Below, one piece after another: positions 56,848 to 64,000 of a DNA stretch of 64,000 bases (positions are counted from its first letter, which is position 1; each line of letters opens with the position of its first letter). Source of the DNA: Chromobacterium sp. ATCC 53434 (GTDB taxonomy: Bacteria; Pseudomonadota; Gammaproteobacteria; Burkholderiales; Chromobacteriaceae); contig NZ_CP025429.1 in assembly GCF_002848345.1 (NCBI RefSeq), positions 1,674,001-1,738,000 on the forward strand, in the 5' to 3' direction. The translations under genes and the position numbers were made by a program. The notes beneath the pieces are model-generated. The model did no database searches. It saw only the letters and a list, made by a program, of their open reading frames with translations, and had not been told where the DNA came from.

Positions 56848-59800
56848 TCTGCGGTTTCCGTGGTGGTGGGGCGTTGGGCGGCGGCCCGGCGCAGCGCTTC
56901 GCGCTCGGCGTCGGACATGCCGCGCAGTTTCAAATAGACGGCGGCGATCTTGGCGGCCAGGCCGGGCGAGGCTTCGCGCTCGCCTAGCAGCGCGGCCAGC
57001 GCGCGCGGCGTCTGGGCGTGGAACACCGCCCGCAGCGGCAATTCCAGCCGGAAGATCTTGTTGACGCGGACGTGGATGCGGGTGGCCAGCAGCGAATGGC
57101 CGCCGAGATCGAAGAAGTCGTCGTCGACGGCGATGCCGCCGCGTTCGAACACCTCCTCCCAAATCGCGCACACCGCGTGCTCCAGCGGTCCTTGCGGCGC
57201 CGCGCCGGCGGCCGGCGAGGCGGCTTCGGCCGGGTCCGGCAGCGCCTTGCGGTCCAGCTTGCGGTTGGGCGTCAGCGGCAGCGCGTCCAGCGTGACGAAC
57301 AGGCTGGGCACCATATAGCTGGGCAGCGCGGCGGCCAGTTCGGCGCGGACGCGGCGCAGCGCGGCCGGATCAGCCTCGTCGCCGGCGCGCCAGGCGCCGC
57401 CGTCGTCCGGCAGCAGATAGCCGATCAGGCGGGCGTTGCCCTGGCGGTCGCGGCGTATCGCCGCGGCGGCCTGGCGCACGCCGGGCAGCAGCCTCAGCCT
57501 GGCCTCCACTTCCTCCAACTCCAGCCGGAAGCCGTTCAGTTTGGCCTGGCCGTCCATCCGTCCCAGCACCCGCACGCCGCCGTCGCTGAGCAGGCAGGCC
57601 AGATCGCCGCTCTGGTAGACGCGGGCGCCGGGCCGGCCGGCCAGCGGGTCGGGGCGGAAGCGGGCGGCGGTCTGCGCCGGCTGGCCCAGATAGCCCAGCG
57701 CCAGGCCGTCGCCGCCTATCTGCAGCTCGCCGGCCAGATGCGGCGGCAATGGCTGGCCGTGATGGTCGGCCACCCACAGCGTTGTGTGGCGTATCGCGTG
57801 GCCGGCCGGCGGCGGCAGCTCGCCGCCGTCGACGCGGTGGACCGCCGACCAGATCGTCGTCTCGGTCGGGCCGTAGACGTTCCACAGCGTCAGGCCGGCG
57901 TCCAGCAGCGCGCGGGCCAGGTCGGCCGGCAGCGCCTCGCCGCCGCACCAGGCCCTGAGGCCCGGCGCCGGCTTCCAGCCAGCCTCCAGCAGCATGCGCC
58001 AGCTGGCCGGCGTCGCCTGGATCACGGTGGCGCCGCAGCGCGCCGCCTCGGCGGCCAGCGCCACGCCGTCGCCGCCGACCGAGGCCGGCGCGATGGCGAG
58101 GCGGGCGCCTCGGCTCAGCGGCAACAGCAGCTCCAGCGTGGCGATGTCGAAGGACCAGGTGGTGACCGACAGCAGCACGTCGTCCGGCGCCAGACCCGGT
58201 TCGACGGCGAAATGCCGCAGGATGTTGGCCAGCGAGCGGTGGGCCACCTGCACGCCTTTCGGACGCCCGGTGCTGCCCGAGGTGAATAGCGTGTAGGCCG
58301 GCGCCTCCGGATGCGGCGCGTCGCCGGGCAGCGGGCCGTCGACGAGGCCGTCCTCCAGCGGCGGCAGCGGCGCCGGCAGCGTCAGCCGCGCGGCGCCGGC
58401 CGGCCAGTCCGGGCCGACGCCGTCGTCGACGACGATCAGCTCGGGGCGGGCATCCTCCAGGATGGCGGCCAGCCGCAAGGGCGGCAGCGCCGGGTCCAGC
58501 GGCAGGTATTGCGCGCCGGACCACAAGGTCGCCAGCAGCGCCGTCAGCGCGCGGGCGTCCGGCGCCAGCGCCAGCGCCACCGTGCTGCCGGGGCCGATGC
58601 CGAGGCCGGCCAGCCGGCGCGCCAGCGCGCGCGACTGCGCGACGAGCTCGCGGTAGCTGAGGCTGCCGTCGGCCGCCGTCACCGCGGTCTTGTCCGGATG
58701 GCGCCGCGCGGCCTCGGCCAGCATGCCCAGCGCGGTGTCGCCGGATGCCGGCGCGAAGGCGGCCGGGGCTTGCGGCGCGGCCAGCGCGAGCTCGCCGACG
58801 CGGGCGGCGCCGGCGGCGATCTGCGACAACAGCCGCGGCAGCGCCTGCAGCAGGGCCTCGGCACGGGCAGGCTCAAGGCGGGCGGCGTCGAAGGCGCAGT
58901 CCAGTTCTATGCCGTTCGGGCCCGGTTTGACGTACAGCGTCAGCGGGTAGTTGGACTGCTCGCGGGCCGAGGCGGCGCCGACTCGCAACTCTTGGGCGTA
59001 GCCGCCGACGGCGGCGTTGATCGGGTAGTTTTCGTAGATCAGCACCGCGTCGAACAGCGGCTGGCGGGCCGGCAGGCCGCTCCAGCCGTGGATGTCGACC
59101 AGGCGGCTGGTCTCGAACGGCGCCAGCCGGCCCTGGCTGTCCTGCAGCCGGCGCAGGAAATCGTCCAGCGGCAAGGCGGCGTCGCAGTCGGCGCGCAGCG
59201 GCACGGTGGCGATGAACAGGCCGACGGTGGTCTCGATGGCCGGCAGCGCGTCGGGGCGGCCGGCGACGGTGACGCCGAAGACCACGTCGTCGGCGCGGCC
59301 GATGCGCGACAGCGCCACCGCCAGCGCGCCCTGGAACAGCGTGTTCAGCGTGATCCGCCGCGCGCGCGCGGTCCGCCGCAGCGCGTCGGCCAGTTCCGGC
59401 GCCAGCGTCAGCGTCAGATTGCGCGGTTCGGGCGCCTTGCCTGCCGGGATCAGCCCCAGGTCGGCGTCGGCGGCGTAGCCGGCGAAATAGCCGCGCCAGA
59501 AGGCTTCCTGCGCCGCGCGGTCGCGCTGCTCGCGCTGCCACTTGATAAAGCGGCCGAACGACGGCGCCGGCGGCAGCGCGGCCGGGCGGCCGGCGCGCAG
59601 GCCGCTGTACAGCGCCAGCACTTCCTCGAAGATCACCGCCATCGACCAGCCGTCCAGCAGCGCGTGATGATGGGTCCACACCATGCGCCACGGCGCGCCG
59701 CCTCGGGTCAGCAGCGCGACGCGCAGCAGCGGCGGCGAGACCGGATCGAAGCCGGCGGCGCGGTCGTCGGCGAGGAAACGCTCAAGTTCGGCTTCGCCGG

Positions 59801-62800
59801 CCAGTTCGACGATGGAGAACGGCAGTCTGGGCGCGGCGTGCACCCGTTGCAGCGGCGAGGCCAGGCCTTCCCAGGCGAAGCTGACGCGCAGCGCGTCGTG
59901 GCGCGTCAGCGCCTGGCCCCAGGCCTGCTCCAGCAGGACCGCGTCGACGGCGCCGTCCAGTTCGGCCACCACCTGTTCGATGTAGACGCCGGCCGGGCCG
60001 TTGTCGTCCTCCAGCCTGCTGTGGAACAGCATGCCTTCCTGCACCGGGGTCGGGTCCCACAGGTCGACGATGTCGCCGTGGCCGCCCAGCGCCGTCGGCA
60101 GCGCGTCCTCGTCCAGCGTCGCCAGCGGGAAGTCGTCGGCCGCCAGCGCGTCGACCGCCGCGTCGGCGTCCAGTCGCAGCAGCGCCAGCAGGTTTTGCCG
60201 CATGCCTTGCGCCAGCGTCTCCACCGTCGCGCGCGGCAGCGCGTCGCGGCCGTAGTTCCAGCGCATCGACAGCCGTCCGTCGCTGACCAGCGCGACGATG
60301 TCGATCAGCCGCGGGCGCAGGCCGTCCGGGTCCTCCATCGCGCCGGCGGATTCGGCGGCCGGCGCCAGCGGGCCGCCGGCCGGCAGGCTGCCGTCGAACT
60401 GGCCCAGATAGTTGAAGGCGATCTGCGGTTCCGGCAGCGCGGCCAGCGCGCGGGCGTCGGCGTCGCCGGCCAGGTGGCGCAGCGCGCCGTAGCCGGCGCC
60501 GCCGGCGGGCACCGCGCGCAGCGTCCGCTTGGCCAGCCGCAGCAGCCGTTGCGGCGAGGCGCCGGCCAGGCCGGCCACCGCCAGCGGATACATCGCGGTG
60601 AACCAGCCGACGGTGTCGGACACGTCCAGCGCGTCGCCGTCGCGGCCGTGGCCTTCCATCGTCAGCGCCAGCGTGTCGGCGTCCAGCCAGTCGCGCAGCG
60701 CGCCCAGCGCCGCCGCCAGCAGCGTTTCCTCGGCGCTGGCGCGCAGCGGCCGGCCCTGGCGCAGCAGCGCCGCGGTCGGGCCGGCTTCCAGCACGGCCTC
60801 GACGGTGTCGGTCGCGCCATAGAGATTGCGGTCCTCGGCCTCGGCCGACAGCGGGACGCGGGCGGCGGCGGCGGCCAGCTGGGCCTGGTCCAGCCAGTAG
60901 GCGCGCTCACCGGCGTCCGGCAGCGCGTCCCGCCGAGCCAGCGCCCAGTGGCCGAAGCCGGCGCGCGGGGCGGATGGACGGCCGCCGGCCAGCAGCCGGG
61001 CCAGGTCCTGCAGCAGCACGCGCCAGGACACGCCGTCGACGATCAGATGGTGGATGACCAGCAGCAACCGGCCAGCCTCGCCGGCACCCAGGTCGAAGTG
61101 GACGGCGCGCAGCAGCGGGCCGTTTTCCAGGTCCAGGCCGCGCTGGGCGGCCTCGGCCGCGGTCGCTATCGCCTCGGCGCGCGCGCCGGCAGCCGTCGTC
61201 GACAGGTCGAAATATCGCAGCCAGCCAGCGTCCTGAAGCGCCTCGGCCGGCGCGTAGCGCTGGAACCAGCCGTCGTCGCCGCGCGCGAAGCGCAACCGGA
61301 ACGCGTCATGGGCGCCGACGAGGTCTTGCAGGGCTTTCCGCAGCGCGGCCGCGTCTATGCCGGCGGCCACCGTCAGCAACAGCGCCTGGTTCCAGTGGCC
61401 GGGCCGCGGCAGCGTGTCCAGCCTGTCGAAGAACCAGCGCTGGGCCGGCGTCAGCGGCAGCGGCTGCCCCGGCGCGATGTCGGGCAGCGCGGCGGCCGGC
61501 GCGGCTTCGTCGGCATGGGCCGCCAGCTCGGCCACGGTCGGATGACCGAAGATGTCGCGCGCGGCCAGCGCCAGGCCGGCCTGGCGGGCCTGGGCGACGA
61601 TTTGCAGGCCGAGTATCGAGTCGCCGCCCAGTTGGAAGAAGTTGTCGTCCAGGCCGATGTCGTCGCGTTGCAGCACCTGGCTCCAGATCGCCGCCAATGT
61701 CTTTTGCTGCGGCGTGTCCGGCGCGCGGCGCGGCCGCCGGGCGGCCGCCTCGTCGGTTCGCGGCGCCGGCAGCGCGGCGCGGTCGGTCTTGCCGCTGGCG
61801 TTCAGCGGCCACGACTCCAGCGCGATCAGCTGGGTCGGCAGCATGTAGTCGGGCAGCCGCGGTCTCAGCTCGTCCAGCAGCGCGCCGCGCCAGTCGCCGG
61901 TCTCGCGGCCGGCTTCCAGCCTGATGTAGCCGGCCAGCTTTTCGGCGCCGGACGGGTCGCGGTAGCCGGCGACGGCGGCCTGCAGCACGCCGGGGCAGGC
62001 GGCCAGCCTGGCCTCGATCTCGCCGATTTCGACCCGTTGGCCGCGCAGCTTGATCTGGCCGTCGGCGCGACCGAGGTATTCCAGCACGCCGCCGGGCAGC
62101 AGGCGCACGATGTCGCCGCTGCGGTACAGACGGCCGCCGGGCAGCGTGGACAGCGGATCGGGCACGAAGCGGGCCGCGGTCAGCGCCGGCTGGTGCAGAT
62201 AGCCGCGCGCCAGGCCGGGGCCGGCGATGTAGAGCTCGCCGCAGACGCCTTCCGGCACCGGGTTGAGGCGGGCGTCCAGCACGCGGAAGGCCATGCCGTC
62301 TATCGGCCGGCCCAGGCCGACGGCCGGCGTCGGCGCCGCGCCGCGGAGGTATTCGGCGCTGGAGGCGTCTATCGTCGTCTCGGTCGGGCCGTACAGATTG
62401 ACCAGCGGGATGTCCAGCGCCTGGTGGAAGCGCTGGACGGCGGCGGCCGGCAGCGCCTCGCCGCCGGCGAACACCCGGCGCAGCGAGTGGCAGTCGGCGA
62501 AGCCCGGCGTCGCCAGCAGCACCGTCAGCAGGCTGGGCACCAGCTGCAGCACGGTGACGCCGTGTTCGCGCACCGCGCCGATCAGATAGTCCGGATCGCG
62601 GTAGCCGCCGTCGGCGGCCAGCTGCAGCCGCGCGCCCTGCATCAGCGGCGCCCAGAATTCCCAGACCGAGGCGTCGAAACCGACCGGCGTCTTCTGCAGC
62701 ACCACGTCGTTCCCGGCCAGCGGATAGCGGCCGTTCATCCACGCCATGTGGTTGTCGAGCGCCGCGCGGCCGACGGCGACGCCCTTGGGCCGGCCGCTGG

Positions 62801-64000
62801 AGCCGGAGGTGAACAGCAGATAGGCCAGCGCGTCGCCGTGCGCCGCGGCGGCCGGCATGTCGCCGGCGGGTTCCGGCGGCGGCGCGTCCAGGTCCAGCGC
62901 CGCGCAGCCGGGCGGCAGGAAGGCCGGCTCGCCGCGGCTGATCAACAAGGAGGGCGCGGCGTCCCGCAGGATTTCGCGGCGGCGCGCCTCCGGCTGGCCG
63001 CGGTCCAGCGGCAGATAGGCGGCGCCGGCCTTCAGCGTCGCCAGCATAGACACCACCAGCTCCGGCGAGCGCGGCAGGTCCAGCGCGACGACGACATCCG
63101 CTCCGGCGCCCATAGCCAACAAGCGGCGCGCCAGACCGTCGGCGCGGTCGTCCAGTTCGGCGTAGCTCAACGGCGCGCCTTCACCGGAGACGGCGACGGC
63201 GTCGGGGCGCAGGCGGGCCATCGCGGCCACCGCCTGCGGCACCGATGGGGCATCGAGGTCGGCCGAGGCTCCGCTGAGCGCCTCGGGGGCGGCGCCGCCG
63301 GCCGGCATGTCCAGGCAGGCGGCGTCCGGATCGCGCGCGAGCGCGTCGGCGAAGGCCAGGTACAGGCCGGCGATGGACTCCACCTGTTCATCGGGGAAGG
63401 CGGCGCGGTCGTAGGAGAAACCCAGTCCTATCGCGCCGTCGGCCTGGCTGACGCTGAAGGTGACGGCCAGCGGGATGTCGACCGACTCTTCGCTGTCGGT
63501 GTCCAGCATTTCCAGGCCGCCGTCGCCGGCGAGGCCCTGGTAGATATGGAAGTCGACGTAGTTGAACGAGGTTTCGAACAATTCGCCGCCGGCCAGCTTG
63601 CGGATTTCCGCCATCGGGAAATGGCGGTGGGGCAGGCTGGCGCCCTCGCTGTCCATCGTCGCTTGCAGCAGGCGGCGCCAGCTGCCGCCGTCCAGGCGGA
63701 TGCGCAGCGGCAGCGTGTTCAGGAACAGGCCCAGCGCCTCGGCGCCGTCGGCAATGGCCGGCCGGCCGTTGCTGACCAGGCCGGTGACGATCTCGTCCCG
63801 GCCGCACAGGCAGGCCAGCGCGCGGGCGTGCAGCGCCAGCAGCACCGTCTTCAGCGGCATGCCGCCGTCGGCGGCCAGGCGTACCAGCGCGGCGGCGTTC
63901 GCGGCCGGCAGCCGGACTTCCCGCTTGCCGACCCGCGCCTTGCCGGTCGGCGCGATGCGTTGCGGCCAGCGCGGCACGGCGGCGGCAGGCAGGCCGACCA
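56844..64000 (-). CDS. Nonribosomal peptide synthetase, two modules visible, 5' end outside the window
   Basis: At least 2385 residues; the frame is open through position 64000. Visible domains: C-terminal half of a condensation domain, A1 (FTSGSSGRPKG near 62800), T of the GGDS type (near 61620), epimerisation domain (HHLIVDGVSW near 61045, TAMYPL and NYLGQFD motifs), C of the DCL type (HHHALLDGWS near 59670), A2 (FTSGSTGRPKG near 58275) and T (GGHSLLA near 57100). Pocket residues read by eye: A1 D-A-W-Q-V-A-L-I-D, nearest to glutamine codes; A2 D-I-L-Q-W-G-V-I-W, nearest to glycine. So it would place a D-configured residue followed by glycine. No terminal thioesterase; the chain must pass to the downstream synthetase. 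Confidence 0.95.
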   Translation of the reverse strand, partial: VGLPAAAVPRWPQRIAPTGKARVGKREVRLPAANAAALVRLAADGGMPLKTVLLALHARALACLCGRDEIVTGLVSNGRPAIADGAEALGLFLNTLPLRIRLDGGSWRRLLQATMDSEGASLPHRHFPMAEIRKLAGGELFETSFNYVDFHIYQGLAGDGGLEMLDTDSEESVDIPLAVTFSVSQADGAIGLGFSYDRAAFPDEQVESIAGLYLAFADALARDPDAACLDMPAGGAAPEALSGASADLDAPSVPQAVAAMARLRPDAVAVSGEGAPLSYAELDDRADGLARRLLAMGAGADVVVALDLPRSPELVVSMLATLKAGAAYLPLDRGQPEARRREILRDAAPSLLISRGEPAFLPPGCAALDLDAPPPEPAGDMPAAAAHGDALAYLLFTSGSSGRPKGVAVGRAALDNHMAWMNGRYPLAGNDVVLQKTPVGFDASVWEFWAPLMQGARLQLAADGGYRDPDYLIGAVREHGVTVLQLVPSLLTVLLATPGFADCHSLRRVFAGGEALPAAAVQRFHQALDIPLVNLYGPTETTIDASSAEYLRGAAPTPAVGLGRPIDGMAFRVLDARLNPVPEGVCGELYIAGPGLARGYLHQPALTAARFVPDPLSTLPGGRLYRSGDIVRLLPGGVLEYLGRADGQIKLRGQRVEIGEIEARLAACPGVLQAAVAGYRDPSGAEKLAGYIRLEAGRETGDWRGALLDELRPRLPDYMLPTQLIALESWPLNASGKTDRAALPAPRTDEAAARRPRRAPDTPQQKTLAAIWSQVLQRDDIGLDDNFFQLGGDSILGLQIVAQARQAGLALAARDIFGHPTVAELAAHADEAAPAAALPDIAPGQPLPLTPAQRWFFDRLDTLPRPGHWNQALLLTVAAGIDAAALRKALQDLVGAHDAFRLRFARGDDGWFQRYAPAEALQDAGWLRYFDLSTTAAGARAEAIATAAEAAQRGLDLENGPLLRAVHFDLGAGEAGRLLLVIHHLIVDGVSWRVLLQDLARLLAGGRPSAPRAGFGHWALARRDALPDAGERAYWLDQAQLAAAAARVPLSAEAEDRNLYGATDTVEAVLEAGPTAALLRQGRPLRASAEETLLAAALGALRDWLDADTLALTMEGHGRDGDALDVSDTVGWFTAMYPLAVAGLAGASPQRLLRLAKRTLRAVPAGGAGYGALRHLAGDADARALAALPEPQIAFNYLGQFDGSLPAGGPLAPAAESAGAMEDPDGLRPRLIDIVALVSDGRLSMRWNYGRDALPRATVETLAQGMRQNLLALLRLDADAAVDALAADDFPLATLDEDALPTALGGHGDIVDLWDPTPVQEGMLFHSRLEDDNGPAGVYIEQVVAELDGAVDAVLLEQAWGQALTRHDALRVSFAWEGLASPLQRVHAAPRLPFSIVELAGEAELERFLADDRAAGFDPVSPPLLRVALLTRGGAPWRMVWTHHHALLDGWSMAVIFEEVLALYSGLRAGRPAALPPAPSFGRFIKWQREQRDRAAQEAFWRGYFAGYAADADLGLIPAGKAPEPRNLTLTLAPELADALRRTARARRITLNTLFQGALAVALSRIGRADDVVFGVTVAGRPDALPAIETTVGLFIATVPLRADCDAALPLDDFLRRLQDSQGRLAPFETSRLVDIHGWSGLPARQPLFDAVLIYENYPINAAVGGYAQELRVGAASAREQSNYPLTLYVKPGPNGIELDCAFDAARLEPARAEALLQALPRLLSQIAAGAARVGELALAAPQAPAAFAPASGDTALGMLAEAARRHPDKTAVTAADGSLSYRELVAQSRALARRLAGLGIGPGSTVALALAPDARALTALLATLWSGAQYLPLDPALPPLRLAAILEDARPELIVVDDGVGPDWPAGAARLTLPAPLPPLEDGLVDGPLPGDAPHPEAPAYTLFTSGSTGRPKGVQVAHRSLANILRHFAVEPGLAPDDVLLSVTTWSFDIATLELLLPLSRGARLAIAPASVGGDGVALAAEAARCGATVIQATPASWRMLLEAGWKPAPGLRAWCGGEALPADLARALLDAGLTLWNVYGPTETTIWSAVHRVDGGELPPPAGHAIRHTTLWVADHHGQPLPPHLAGELQIGGDGLALGYLGQPAQTAARFRPDPLAGRPGARVYQSGDLACLLSDGGVRVLGRMDGQAKLNGFRLELEEVEARLRLLPGVRQAAAAIRRDRQGNARLIGYLLPDDGGAWRAGDEADPAALRRVRAELAAALPSYMVPSLFVTLDALPLTPNRKLDRKALPDPAEAASPAAGAAPQGPLEHAVCAIWEEVFERGGIAVDDDFFDLGGHSLLATRIHVRVNKIFRLELPLRAVFHAQTPRALAALLGEREASPGLAAKIAAVYLKLRGMSDAEREALRRAAAQRPTTTETAE

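Noticed and set aside
44180..64000. Identity with the romidepsin, FR900359 or viobactin/chromobactin loci of Chromobacterium
   Set aside because: No polyketide synthase modules, no catechol-forming genes, and an epimerisation domain and glycosyltransferase that do not fit those products. The complete locus is not visible, so this rests on the visible part only.

Overview
The window looks like a chromosomal segment of a high-GC betaproteobacterium of the Neisseriales, most plausibly Chromobacterium or a close relative. The support is the leuC-leuD-leuB / asd / second asd-like / fimV / truA / trpF-trpB-trpA / accD gene order, a class I polyhydroxyalkanoate synthase followed by a thiolase, strong GC bias at third codon positions, and a large nonribosomal peptide locus. 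The genus is an inference from gene content; no rRNA or tRNA gene was seen.

Layout. (1) 1-5.2 kb: phaC (with the first codons of a thiolase), a fumarylacetoacetate-hydrolase-family enzyme coupled to an Hsp15-like S4 protein, an MFS transporter and an XRE/MmyB-type regulator divergent from leuC. (2) 5.2-23 kb: core metabolism, with leuC, an entericidin-like lipoprotein, leuD, two small genes, leuB, a two-gene unit that includes a miniature MCP-like protein, asd and a second asd-like gene, two tandem fimV paralogues, truA, a decayed partial copy of trpF, trpF, trpB, trpA and accD. (3) 23-37.2 kb: an accessory block bounded on the left by a diverged remnant of the 3' end of the ABC-F gene yheS and on the right by intact yheS. 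It holds a low-GC secreted propeller-like protein, a large gene interrupted by an IS630-family element, and a complete type I secretion set (HlyB-, HlyD- and TolC-like). If the element is removed in silico, the interrupted gene becomes one 1722-residue frame: a (PSA)n N-terminus, a lipase-like GHSLGG domain, a 122-residue-period glycine-rich repeat array and a C-terminal zinc-metalloprotease motif. (4) 37.2-44.2 kb: yheS, tsaD, an OsmC-like protein, an aerolysin-family pore-forming toxin lacking the N-terminal lobe, and a thioredoxin-fold periplasmic protein. (5) 44.2-64 kb: a nonribosomal peptide locus running leftwards: a two-module NRPS (C-A-T-E-C-A-T, cut by the window edge), a short-chain dehydrogenase, a GT32 glycosyltransferase, then a second NRPS (C-A[N-methyltransferase]-T-C-A-T-TE), an MFS exporter and a type II thioesterase. 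An MbtH-like gene sits between, on the opposite strand.

How the genes work together. The leu and trp genes make leucine and tryptophan; asd feeds the aspartate family; accD supplies malonyl-CoA; phaC stores carbon. The type I secretion genes directly follow the large repeat protein, which has no N-terminal signal peptide, so they are its likely exporter; the insertion has probably inactivated this substrate in the sequenced strain. In the peptide locus, MbtH assists the adenylation domains, the terminal thioesterase releases the product, the type II thioesterase proofreads and the MFS protein exports. Binding-pocket residues read by eye suggest Gln-like (then epimerised), Gly, N-methyl-Thr and one unassigned residue for the four visible modules. 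The most unusual items are the interrupted lipase/repeat/metalloprotease substrate with its secretion system, the truncated aerolysin, and the glycosyltransferase-containing peptide locus.
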